Origin: Deltaproteobacteria bacterium
Lineage (GTDB): Bacteria; Desulfobacterota; DSM-4660; Desulfatiglandales; Desulfatiglandaceae
Reading direction: 5' to 3'
NCBI GenBank assembly: GCA_018644785.1
Contig: JABGPV010000071.1
Span: forward strand, 1 to 19,431
Length of the DNA stretch: 19,431 nt
In this document: positions 1 through 7,802 of the stretch, piece by piece
How the letters are laid out: every line of letters begins with the position of its first letter
How positions within the stretch are numbered: position 1 is the first letter of the stretch
Program-made: the position numbers and the translations under genes
Notes under the pieces: generated by a model
Databases searched by the model: none
Told to the model about the DNA's origin: nothing
Seen by the model: only the letters and a program-made list of their open reading frames with translations

Positions 1-171
1 GAATGGGAGAGACCTGCATTCTTCAGAGGAAACTTGGCATCTTAGGTGTGGTCCGGAGCAACGCCCCGGGTGAGGATTTAGCAACAATCTCTGCAACCTA
101 TTATCCCCTTCCTTTATTCAAAAAGTTGAACCCTTCGGGAGATTGCAGGTATCATTTGCTGCAGACACTTG

Positions 172-200
172 AAAAAATGGGGGTTCCTCTATTTCACCCC
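172..200 (-). terminator. Possible intrinsic terminator at the end of manA
   Basis: Read on the minus strand, GGGGT and ACCCC can pair as a 5-bp G+C-rich stem around an 11-nt loop that contains the manA stop codon. A short CAT spacer and a run of six T residues follow. The stem is short and the loop fairly large, so this is a moderate call. It sits where the transcript should end, because no gene is visible in the remaining 171 bases. Confidence 0.4.
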
Positions 201-1391
201 GCCCTTGTACAGGGAGATGTCGCCCGAAACCGCATACCCGGGTACGGCTGAGGGGACGATGATGGACATCCCTTTTTTGAGGAGCAGGGAGCGGCCGCCA
301 CCCAGTTCTTCGACCCGTCCTTCTCCGGCCATACAGATCAGGATCTCCACACTTCTTTCTTTTCTACTGATAAACCGTTCATTGGCGTTCAAAGCGATCT
401 CGGAGAGTTGAAACTCCGCTGCCGGGGTTTCGTAGATGCGTTCGAAGTTGTCATCTGCAAGGGGCCGCTGCTTCAGGACAGGCGTGGCGGTGAAATTGAC
501 GACGTCCAGCAGCTCCGGGATGTCAATATGTTTTGGGGTCAGTCCACCTCTCAAGACATTGTCTGAACTGGCCATGATTTCCATGCCAACCCCTGAAAGG
601 TAAGCGTGAAGTTCACCTGCCGGCACATAGATGGCCTCCCCCGGAGAAAGGTCCACCAGGTTCAAATAAAGCGGCGACAACACACCCCCGTCCCCGGGGT
701 ATTCGCGGTTCAATTCCAGGAGCCAGTGAAAGGCACGATCTTCACCCGCAATCCGCTTGGCGCCTTCAACCGCCTCATTAACCACCCGGGCTTGACGCGC
801 CGCGTCCATGGTCATGAGGGATGTAAAAAAGCGCTTCAATCCATCGGAATTGGCGTCTTTTCGTAACGGGCTCAGTTCCTTAAAGGGCACTTTACCGAAA
901 ACCTGATCCATCAATTTCAGAATATCTTCTGGCGCCCGAAACCCCTTCATGGCCTCAAAACGCGTCACAGCGCACAAGCACTCGGGCTTATGGCTCGCAT
1001 CCTTGTAGTTCCTGTGGGGCGCATCAAACGGTATATTGCGCTGGTTTTCACGTTTAAAACCGTCCCGGGCCTGGTTCATGTCGGGATGAACCTGAATGGA
1101 CAAAGGACGATCAGCGGCAAGCACTTTGAACAGAAATGGGAGTCTGTTTGAAAACTGTTCGGCAGCATCAGCACCTAACATAGACACGGGATCGGCTGCG
1201 ATGACGTCAATCAATGATTGCCAACCACCATGCACTTCGACTTCTGACGGCGCCTTGGGGTGGGCCCCCATCCAGAGTTCCGCTGCCGGCTCCGTCCACG
1301 GTTCGGGCCAACCTAAGAGGGACTGCAGCGCCGTTTCGGAGCCCCAGGCATATTTCTGAACCGGATTTTTCAGGATGCTGATATGTTCCAT
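189..1391 (-). CDS. manA: Mannose-6-phosphate isomerase, class I
   Basis: This is a cytosolic zinc enzyme that interconverts mannose 6-phosphate and fructose 6-phosphate, feeding GDP-mannose and cell-surface sugar synthesis or mannose use. The 400-aa length fits type I phosphomannose isomerases. The N-terminus has the family pattern LKNPVQKYAWGS near residues 7-18. The expected zinc ligands are visible as Q100 and H102 in SIQVHPD, E137 in SHKPE, and H262 in PAGELHAY. The conserved ASSDNVLRGGLTPKHID block follows. The ATG start at 1391 is preceded by an A/G-rich GAGAGAGAG stretch that can serve as ribosome binding site. It lies 43 nt after the hydrolase gene, so the two are probably co-transcribed. 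It is the last gene of the window's transcript, and a candidate terminator overlaps its stop codon. Confidence 0.93.
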   Translation of the reverse strand: MEHISILKNPVQKYAWGSETALQSLLGWPEPWTEPAAELWMGAHPKAPSEVEVHGGWQSLIDVIAADPVSMLGADAAEQFSNRLPFLFKVLAADRPLSIQVHPDMNQARDGFKRENQRNIPFDAPHRNYKDASHKPECLCAVTRFEAMKGFRAPEDILKLMDQVFGKVPFKELSPLRKDANSDGLKRFFTSLMTMDAARQARVVNEAVEGAKRIAGEDRAFHWLLELNREYPGDGGVLSPLYLNLVDLSPGEAIYVPAGELHAYLSGVGMEIMASSDNVLRGGLTPKHIDIPELLDVVNFTATPVLKQRPLADDNFERIYETPAAEFQLSEIALNANERFISRKERSVEILICMAGEGRVEELGGGRSLLLKKGMSIIVPSAVPGYAVSGDISLYKGGVK

Positions 1392-1434
1392 GGCTCTCTC
1401 TCTGATAGGCGCTATTTTCCCGAGGCCCTCAAAA

Positions 1435-2049
1435 TCAGGATCTCTTCAGAAAACCTCCGACAATGGACTCGATTTCCCCGGTCTCTCCCCAGTAGAAATG
1501 GTCTGCCCCTTGGATGATATGAAAAGCCGAATCCTTATTCCACCGGGGCAACATCTTTTGAATCATGTCAGGTGGTGCCATATCATCCCGGGAACCGGCG
1601 ATGATGAGTTGAATTTTCGGCGTGTAGCTCAGGAAGGAAAAATCCATAAAATTAACCGGCGGAGATACCATGATCATCCGGGCCACATCATTTAAGTCCC
1701 CAATCGCCTGTGCGTTCACCCAGGCCCCGAAGGAGTACCCTGCAAGTTCAACGGATGTCATGCCCAGATCCTTGAGGTATGCCACCGCGCAACAAACATC
1801 GGCCTGCTCGCCAACCCCCTCATCGTAATGGCCTTCGCTTCTTCCCATGCCCCTGAAGTTAAATCGGAGGGTGGTATAACCCGCCTTTTTATAGGACTTC
1901 ACCAGCGATTCCACCACATTGTTTTGCATGGATCCGCCGTACTGGGGGTGCGGGTGGGTTATCACAACCCCTGCATCGCCCTGGGCCCTATCCAGAAGAC
2001 CTTCCAGTTTCAAATCTCCTGATTCAAAAACCACACTTTTTTCCATCAT
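1435..2049 (-). CDS. Small alpha/beta hydrolase, dienelactone-hydrolase/KANL3-Tex30-like
   Basis: A 204-aa serine hydrolase of the compact alpha/beta fold; the substrate is unknown. THPHPQYGGSMQNNVV near residues 31-46 is the signature of this subfamily of uncharacterised hydrolases. The nucleophile elbow GYSFGA carries the likely catalytic S106. The acid is D155 or D156 in GSRDDMAPP, and H184 in GADHFYWG is the likely catalytic histidine. I chose the ATG at 2049 because AGGA (2060-2057) lies 7 nt upstream; a GTG at 2055 is also in frame and would give 206 aa. The first ~190 bases of the gene belong to a direct repeat whose other copy (2876-3069) is a broken fragment of the same gene. This copy is intact and has all catalytic residues. 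No signal peptide is visible, so it should be cytosolic. Confidence 0.8.
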   Translation of the reverse strand: MMEKSVVFESGDLKLEGLLDRAQGDAGVVITHPHPQYGGSMQNNVVESLVKSYKKAGYTTLRFNFRGMGRSEGHYDEGVGEQADVCCAVAYLKDLGMTSVELAGYSFGAWVNAQAIGDLNDVARMIMVSPPVNFMDFSFLSYTPKIQLIIAGSRDDMAPPDMIQKMLPRWNKDSAFHIIQGADHFYWGETGEIESIVGGFLKRS

Positions 2050-2223
2050 CAACACGTCCTGTTCTTCAAGGTAAATGTTTTTATTCCGATCCGGCCGTCG
2101 CAGCTGCTTTGGCGGAGTCGGCCGGCGCTTCCTTCGACATCGCGTATCCCCCCCCCCATCCTCCAGGCTGTAGACTTTATCCAGGACCTGAAGCCGGGAG
2201 GCATATTCAAATGTGGTTTCCCC
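1863..2223. repeat. Direct repeat, left copy (361 bp)
   Basis: This segment matches 2876-3202 in the same orientation. It spans the 5' part of the intact hydrolase gene and, upstream of it, a decayed 3' end of the 118-aa gene. Positions 1901-2016 are identical to 2915-3030 over 116 bases, with scattered differences outside that core. This copy is 34 bp longer, and the extra bases fall near 2087-2122. The repeat brackets the brnT-brnA module. Confidence 0.93.
2081..2223 (-). pseudogene. Truncated, frameshifted copy of the 3' end of the 118-aa gene
   Basis: On the minus strand this reads GETTFEYASRLQVLDKVYSL, the same residues as the C-terminal part of the protein encoded at 3095-3451. It then runs into a tract of ten G (C at 2148-2157 on the plus strand). 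The intact gene has 9 nt between its GAT and TAC codons at this point and this copy has 11, which shifts the frame by two. If two G are removed, the frame continues through YAMSKEAPADSAKAAATAGS to a stop at 2081-2083. That tail is alanine-rich and longer than the MMLKEVPPE end of the intact gene. There is no start codon or N-terminal half, so this is a remnant and not a gene. Confidence 0.75.
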
Positions 2224-2247
2224 AAAAAGGTTACAAAAATAGCGTTT

Positions 2248-2322
2248 TTAGACGACCTGGGCAAAAGAGAAAAAAGCCGCCAGCTTTTCCCGGTCCATCT
2301 CCATGTCTTTGTTCGCCAAAAT
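2248..2322 (-). pseudogene. Short open remnant resembling a protein C-terminus
   Basis: Between the antitoxin stop codon and the left repeat, one minus-strand frame reads about 25 residues, KILANKDMEMDREKLAAFFS followed by FAQVV, and then stops. The composition looks like real protein and not noise, and the stretch could be the last residues of a gene lost in the rearrangement. Two ATG codons lie inside it, the first at 2304, so a tiny peptide is also possible; no clear ribosome binding site supports one. I do not recognise the family. Confidence 0.25.
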
Positions 2323-2324
2323 TT

Positions 2325-2525
2325 TTATTTGATTGCCTCAGCTAATTGCATATTGCTACGAAGCAATTGATTGGCAACAAATGATAAATCGGTGTCATTT
2401 TTGTTCGCTATGTCCTCAATAAAGGCAATAACTTCGTCGTCAAGGTAGATTGGCAAATTCAGTTTAGCATCTGGCCGATAAAATTTACCCCTTACTCCTT
2501 TTGAGAAATCATATTCTTCTTTCAT
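2325..2525 (-). CDS. BrnA/CopG-like antitoxin of a type II toxin-antitoxin pair
   Basis: A 66-aa protein placed directly after the brnT-like toxin, which is the usual toxin-first order of BrnT/BrnA modules. The middle and C-terminal part, from KLNLPIYLDDEVIAFIEDIA onward, looks like a ribbon-helix-helix unit: a short beta strand (NLPIYL) followed by two helices. Such proteins dimerise on DNA, bind the toxin through the rest of the chain and repress their own operon. It is shorter than typical BrnA and lacks a clear BrnA C-terminal signature, so a generic short CopG-type antitoxin is the alternative. Translation is probably coupled: the toxin stop is three bases before this ATG, and GGAGGATAATTT at the end of brnT supplies the ribosome binding site. 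The region is A+T-rich (35% G+C counted over 2341-2400), unlike the surrounding genes. Confidence 0.75.
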   Translation of the reverse strand: MKEEYDFSKGVRGKFYRPDAKLNLPIYLDDEVIAFIEDIANKNDTDLSFVANQLLRSNMQLAEAIK

Positions 2526-2528
2526 AAA

Positions 2529-2819
2529 TTATCCTCCATATAGCCTATTTTCCTTCTTCATTGCCTTGCGGGTTGAAAATATCCGAATGGCCACCGAATC
2601 TTTGCTTTCTTCTTGAAATGTATGGCACACAATCAACAGCCTTCCGTTCTTTGAAATTCCCATTGTTATCCATCTATCCTCGATTTCACTATGACCGGGA
2701 TCAAATATTGTTAATGCTTTTGGGTCTCTAAAAATTGTTGCAGCCTCTTCAAAGCGTATGCCGTGCTTTTTGTGATTAAGCCGAGCCTTCTGTGGATCCC
2801 ATTCAAAATTATAGTTCAT
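2529..2819 (-). CDS. brnT: BrnT family toxin (RelE-fold ribonuclease)
   Basis: A 96-aa protein with the hallmarks of the BrnT family: FEWDPQKARLNHKKHGIRFE at the start, EEAATIFRDP, then a central strand with GRLLIVCHTF and the C-terminal IRIFSTRKAMKKE. BrnT toxins have a RelE-like fold, cleave RNA and arrest growth until neutralised by BrnA. The length matches the family, and no conserved stretch appears missing, so the toxin is probably functional. The ATG at 2819 is preceded by GAGAAGGTTGAG. The module lies between two direct repeats made of pieces of the flanking genes. It is A+T-rich (35% G+C over 2521-2580, against 50% over a metK sample at 7081-7140). This points to acquisition from elsewhere. 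Confidence 0.88.
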   Translation of the reverse strand: MNYNFEWDPQKARLNHKKHGIRFEEAATIFRDPKALTIFDPGHSEIEDRWITMGISKNGRLLIVCHTFQEESKDSVAIRIFSTRKAMKKENRLYGG

Positions 2820-2842
2820 CTCAACCTTCTCATCAAAAAATA

Positions 2843-2848
2843 ATTGTA
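2843..2848 (-). promoter_or_regulatory. Candidate -10 box for the brnT-brnA operon
   Basis: On the minus strand TACAAT matches the sigma-70 -10 consensus at five of six positions. It lies 23 nt upstream of the brnT start codon, in the short A+T-rich gap between the right repeat and brnT. No convincing -35 hexamer is seen at the right distance. BrnA-type antitoxins normally bind and repress this kind of site, but no clear operator repeat is visible. Confidence 0.3.
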
Positions 2849-2875
2849 GCCTTTAACTGGCGAATGTGCGAGTTG

Positions 2876-3069
2876 ATCGGAGGGTGGTGTAGCCCTTCCT
2901 TGCAGTAGGCCTTAACCAGCGATTCCACCACATTGTTTTGCATGGATCCGCCGTACTGGGGGTGCGGGTGGGTTATCACAACCCCTGCATCGCCCTGGGC
3001 CCTATCCAGAAGACCTTCCAGTTTCAAATCCCCTGATTCAAACACCACACTTTTTTCCATCACCAACAT
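2876..3069 (-). pseudogene. Truncated 5' fragment of the alpha/beta hydrolase gene
   Basis: From an ATG at 3069 this fragment encodes the first ~50 residues of the hydrolase almost unchanged, including THPHPQYGGSMQNNVVESLV. One extra base in the stretch matching AAGGCGGGTTATACC of the intact gene (here AAGGAAGGGCTACACC) shifts the frame. Homology ends at 2876, and the shifted frame runs on without homology to a stop at 2833, before brnT. The nucleophile and all later catalytic elements are missing, so it cannot be an active enzyme. It retains its own start and a weak GGGA ribosome binding site just after the intact 118-aa gene, so a ~78-aa dead-end peptide could still be made. Confidence 0.85.
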
Positions 3070-3202
3070 ATCCCGTTTTTTAAGATAAATGGTTTTATTC
3101 CGGCGGCACTTCCTTCAACATCATGTATTCCCCCTCATCCTCCAGGCTGTAAACTTTGTCCAGGACCTGGAGCCGGGAGGCATATTCAAATGTGGTTTCC
3201 CC
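2876..3202. repeat. Direct repeat, right copy (327 bp)
   Basis: The partner of 1863-2223 in the same orientation. It holds the true 3' end of the 118-aa gene and a broken 5' end of the hydrolase gene. Homology begins at ATCGGAGGGTGGT on the low side and ends at GTGGTTTCCCC on the high side. The 116-bp core 2915-3030 is identical to the left copy. Confidence 0.93.
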
Positions 3203-3451
3203 GTCCCTGGCCCGGGACAACTTTTCCAGGATTTCGGATACAATGGCCCCCATGAGTTGGAAATCCATGACCACCAGATGACCCGGAATGGAAATTTCTT
3301 TCTCGGCGAATTGGGTTTGAATCCCCTGTGTTACAAAGACGTTCTCACCCTGTACATACCGGATATCGACGCGCTGTGAGGGATCGGCCTGATTTTCGAT
3401 GGATGCGACGACGGTGTCCATTCCACCCGGCGCCGTTTCTTTTGACATCAT
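3095..3451 (-). CDS. Uncharacterised 118-aa protein
   Basis: I do not recognise this family. The protein is soluble, with no signal peptide or membrane segment, and mixes short strands (VDIRYVQGENVFVTQGIQTQ) with a central hydrophobic helix (LVVMDFQLMGAIVSEILEKL) and an acidic C-terminal half. There are no cysteines. The ATG at 3451 follows AGGGAGAAATGAATG, a fair ribosome binding site, and lies 24 nt after the acetyltransferase stop, so the two are probably in one transcript. Before the rearrangement at 1863-3202 this gene would have been followed directly by the hydrolase gene, and a decayed second copy of its 3' end (2081-2223) sits there now. The earlier adjacency suggests a shared role with the hydrolase, but no function can be assigned. 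Confidence 0.72.
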   Translation of the reverse strand: MMSKETAPGGMDTVVASIENQADPSQRVDIRYVQGENVFVTQGIQTQFAEKEISIPGHLVVMDFQLMGAIVSEILEKLSRARDGETTFEYASRLQVLDKVYSLEDEGEYMMLKEVPPE

Positions 3452-3475
3452 TCATTTCTCCCTGGATATGGGGGC

Positions 3476-3988
3476 CTATCCATCATTTCTTAATTCAAAA
3501 TATTGCTCATTTACCTGGGTACCCCATTGGTCGCCGCTGTTCTGTCCAATGAGCTTAAAACCGGCATCTTCGTACAAATGTCTTGCAGGGCCAAGACCCT
3601 CGAAGGTCCAGAGGTACACGGTTTCATAGCCCCTGCCTCTACAGAAATCGACTGCGCTATGGATAAGTTTCCTGCCCACCCCTTTACCCCTCAAAGCATC
3701 CGACATGATGAACCACCTCAGATGAGCGCCTTCATTTTCGGCATGGATACCGTCTATAACAACGGCCCCTTCAATATGGCCATCCTGTGTCGCAAGCCAT
3801 ATGCCGTCTCTTTTCGCATCGAAACGCTCAAGAAATGCCGAAAGCTCAGTGGCAACCTTGGCTTCAAAATAGAGTCCGAAGCCCCAATGGCGGTTGTAAT
3901 ATGTTCCGTGAAGTTCAGAGATCCGACCGATTGATCCGGGGATGTAACCGGTTTTTATGATAATTTCCGCTGCAATATTCATGGTCAT
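3476..3988 (-). CDS. GNAT family N-acetyltransferase
   Basis: A 170-aa acetyl-CoA-dependent acetyltransferase of unknown substrate. The GNAT core is clear: the beta4 strand and pyrophosphate-binding loop read AHLRWFIMSDALRGKGVGRK near residues 87-106, matching the Q/RxxGxG/A motif. It is followed by a helix, a YLWTFEGLGPARHLYEDAGF segment and a final strand QYFEL. The N-terminal HGTYYNRHWGFGLYFEAKVA resembles the acetyltransferase half of MarR-GNAT fusion proteins, though no MarR domain is present. The start MTMNI has an in-frame second ATG two codons later and no strong ribosome binding site, so the exact start is uncertain. About 108 nt separate it from the iron-sulfur protein upstream, and it may begin a separate transcript with the 118-aa gene. 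Confidence 0.88.
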   Translation of the reverse strand: MTMNIAAEIIIKTGYIPGSIGRISELHGTYYNRHWGFGLYFEAKVATELSAFLERFDAKRDGIWLATQDGHIEGAVVIDGIHAENEGAHLRWFIMSDALRGKGVGRKLIHSAVDFCRGRGYETVYLWTFEGLGPARHLYEDAGFKLIGQNSGDQWGTQVNEQYFELRNDG

Positions 3989-4096
3989 CTGCGTTATTGT
4001 AACTCAGCTGCCGTTTTCCAGCCGCACAGATCGGGAAAGGAAAAGAGGAGATATGAGGCAAATCAATCCGCGGCTTCCGCTGACTCTGTACCCCTG

Positions 4097-5188
4097 CTAA
4101 CCCTTCATGACGGCAAGGGGAACCAACGATTTCCCCCGTTTCTGGGCCAGTTCCATGAGGGTCAGCTGGGCCTTTGCAGGCGGTTCACGGCGATCCTCGG
4201 AGGATTTGGGTTCAAGGGTCATGGCCTCTACGTCGCAGGTGGTCACGCACAGCCCGCAGCCGATACACCGATCCAGATTTACCTGTGCCGACCCTTCATC
4301 CCCCATGGTGACGGCATCCATCTGGCAGCGATCCAAACAGACTTCGCACCCCACGCACAAATCTTGATCCACCATGGCATAATGGTTGGTCACCACTATT
4401 TCCACGGGCCGTGGGTGTCTCTTCAAGGTACGCAGCATGCCGCAGCAATCGCCGCAGCAGTTGCACATGCCGCCCGGGTTCACGGCATTGAAGGGTTGGG
4501 GGACCAAACCGGCTTCTTCGCATTTGTCCAGGATCTCCAACGCCTCTTCCTGGTCCACCCAACGACCCATGCCCCGATCCACATAATAGGCCCCATGAGA
4601 TCCGCCAAGAAAACACACTTCCAGCGGTTTGTCACAGGACTGGTCCAGCAGGCCCTGTTGAACCCGACAGATACAATCGGCCACTGCCAGACGCTCCATT
4701 GATTTGATAATGCCCCTGGCATCCTCATAGGGCGTCACCTTCCAGGACACGCCAATGGACTTTTTCACCGGGATGGTCCGCATGGGCACCACCTGTCGGG
4801 ATCCCTGCTCGGTAAACGCTTCCTCAAAAAAATCTTCAAAGAGCCGTGCCAGCTCAACATCCATGGTTTTCAATTGAAACTCATAAATGCCCACCACAAA
4901 AGGGGCTGCCCCATACTTGGATTCATCCCCTTTTCGCGTCCGAAACAAAAGCCCCTTTTCAGCCATACCGTCCAGCAATAGGGCCACCTGCGCAGGATCT
5001 TTCTTCAGGCGACCCGCCACGCTTTCAGGTGTTTCCAGCATCATGCTCATATGCAGGTACATCACTGCCTCTTCTTCGTTGAAAAGCAGCTTTAAAATTT
5101 CAATTTCCACGCCGGATTCGGTGGCGGGATACCCCAGAGAATACTGGTCCAGCTGTTCCTGCAATTGTCGAAAAATGTTTTCGGGCAT
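4097..5188 (-). CDS. 4Fe-4S ferredoxin-like protein with N-terminal winged-helix-like region
   Basis: A 363-aa cytosolic iron-sulfur protein. Residues ~25-90 look like a winged helix (two helices, then LLDGMAEKGLLFRTRKG). The middle has a cysteine patch with C172, C174, C185 and C192, and then an unusual cluster NPGGMCNCCGDCC with five cysteines at 242-249. The C-terminal third carries two classical ferredoxin motifs, CVGCEVCLDRC (278-288) and CIGCGLCVTTC (308-318), so two [4Fe-4S] clusters are expected, with room for more. The substrate is unknown; proteins of this architecture occur in anaerobes and may pass electrons or sense redox state. The ATG follows AAGGAGTTTAAC, a good ribosome binding site, 41 nt after ahcY, so it is probably the third gene of a metK-ahcY operon. 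No signal peptide is seen. Confidence 0.85.
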   Translation of the reverse strand: MPENIFRQLQEQLDQYSLGYPATESGVEIEILKLLFNEEEAVMYLHMSMMLETPESVAGRLKKDPAQVALLLDGMAEKGLLFRTRKGDESKYGAAPFVVGIYEFQLKTMDVELARLFEDFFEEAFTEQGSRQVVPMRTIPVKKSIGVSWKVTPYEDARGIIKSMERLAVADCICRVQQGLLDQSCDKPLEVCFLGGSHGAYYVDRGMGRWVDQEEALEILDKCEEAGLVPQPFNAVNPGGMCNCCGDCCGMLRTLKRHPRPVEIVVTNHYAMVDQDLCVGCEVCLDRCQMDAVTMGDEGSAQVNLDRCIGCGLCVTTCDVEAMTLEPKSSEDRREPPAKAQLTLMELAQKRGKSLVPLAVMKG

Positions 5189-5229
5189 GTTAAACTCCTT
5201 ATGAAGGCATTCTCAACTCCGCAATCGGA

Positions 5230-6555
<1,326 letters not shown>

Positions 6556-6608
6556 TTAAATATATCCTCTTATTGTTTTCTTGTACGGCAAAATCGCGGT
6601 TAAGCAAT

Positions 6609-7775
6609 CTATTTAACAGCACTTTTAAGGGTATTAATCATATCTGTTTTTTCCCAGGAAAACTCGGGCAACTCGCGCCCGAAATGGCCATAATTGGAAG
6701 TCTTCTGGTAGATCGGCCGGAGCAGATCCAGACGTTCAATAATGGCCGCCGGTCTCAAATCAAATTCCTTTTTGACGATCTCGGTCAATTCCTGGCTGGG
6801 CAGCACACCGGTGCTGTAGGCGCCCACCATCACGGAGACCGGGTCAGCGCGACCGATAGTATAGGCCACCTGAATTTCACACTTTTCAGCCAGCCCCGCC
6901 GCCACGATATTTTTGGCCACATAGCGGCACATATAGGATGCGCTTCGATCCACCTTGGACGGATCTTTTCCGGAAAATGCGCCGCCGCCGTGGTAACCGA
7001 ATCCACCATAGGTATCCATAATGATTTTACGCCCGGTGAGCCCGCAGTCCCCTTGAGGGCCACCCACCACAAACCGGCCCGTGGTGTTGATAAAATACTG
7101 GGTGGATTCATTCAGCATTTCCGCCGGGATCACTTCCATGACCACCTTTTCGATGATCGCCTCCCTGAGGGTATCGTAATCCACGTCCGGGCTGTGCTGG
7201 GCCGCAATCACCACCGTATGGATACTTTTGGGTTTTCCATTTTCATATTCAACGGTCACCTGACTCTTCCCGTCGGGCCTGAGCCATGGCAATTGGCCGG
7301 ATTTTCTCACGTGGGCCAGCCGTCGGGTCAGCCCATGGGCCAGGTAAATGGGCATGGGCATCAGAACATTGGTATCCTTGCAGGCATATCCGAACATGAG
7401 TCCCTGGTCCCCGGCCCCCTGTTCCTGAAACAGTCCGGAACCGGTATCGACGCCCATGGCGATATCCGGAGACTGCTTATCGATGGTGGAGAGCACGGCG
7501 CAGGTTTCCCAGTCAAACCCCATGGACGAATTTTTATACCCGATCTCCTTAATGGTTTGCCGGACAATATCCGGCATATCCACATAGGCCGTGGTGGTAA
7601 TTTCCCCGGAAATCATGGCCATGCCGGTGGTCACCAGGGTCTCGCAGGCCACTCGGGAGTTGGGATCCTGCTCAAATATATGATCCAGTATATGATCGGA
7701 TATCTGGTCGGCTACCTTATCGGGATGCCCTTCGGTCACGGACTCCGAGGTAAACAGAAAGTTTGCACTCTTCAT
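6609..7775 (-). CDS. metK: S-adenosylmethionine synthetase
   Basis: Makes SAM from methionine and ATP in the cytosol. The 388-aa length is normal for a bacterial MetK. Visible hallmarks are [20 protein letters not shown] (residues ~12-31) with the ATP-binding histidine, the loop signature [12 protein letters not shown] near 120, and [17 protein letters not shown] near 265, the P-loop-like phosphate-binding motif. The ATG at 7775 is preceded by AGAGGAGTTTTCCC, a strong ribosome binding site. It is followed closely by ahcY, so SAM synthesis and SAH removal are co-expressed. The 130-nt leader holds an inverted repeat (7803-7898). I see no recognisable SAM or SAH riboswitch pattern there. Confidence 0.97.
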   Translation of the reverse strand: MKSANFLFTSESVTEGHPDKVADQISDHILDHIFEQDPNSRVACETLVTTGMAMISGEITTTAYVDMPDIVRQTIKEIGYKNSSMGFDWETCAVLSTIDKQSPDIAMGVDTGSGLFQEQGAGDQGLMFGYACKDTNVLMPMPIYLAHGLTRRLAHVRKSGQLPWLRPDGKSQVTVEYENGKPKSIHTVVIAAQHSPDVDYDTLREAIIEKVVMEVIPAEMLNESTQYFINTTGRFVVGGPQGDCGLTGRKIIMDTYGGFGYHGGGAFSGKDPSKVDRSASYMCRYVAKNIVAAGLAEKCEIQVAYTIGRADPVSVMVGAYSTGVLPSQELTEIVKKEFDLRPAAIIERLDLLRPIYQKTSNYGHFGRELPEFSWEKTDMINTLKSAVK

Positions 7776-7802
7776 GGGAAAACTCCTCTAATTTGGGTTT
7801 CT

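Noticed and set aside
3..251. An 82-codon plus-strand frame at the window edge
   Set aside because: It runs into manA in antisense, has no recognisable motif, and nothing else on that strand in the window is a gene.
2049..2264. A 71-codon minus-strand frame just upstream of the hydrolase
   Set aside because: It is an out-of-frame reading of the decayed 3' end of the 118-aa gene. The true homology is in another frame, interrupted by the G10 tract.
1863..3202. An insertion sequence or integron carrying brnTA
   Set aside because: No transposase, integrase, terminal inverted repeats or attachment site is visible. The flanking repeats consist of local gene sequence, which fits homologous recombination better.
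3989..4096. A terminator after the iron-sulfur protein gene
   Set aside because: A small GCGG-AAG-CCGC hairpin is present, but no T-run follows it and the stem is too short to call.
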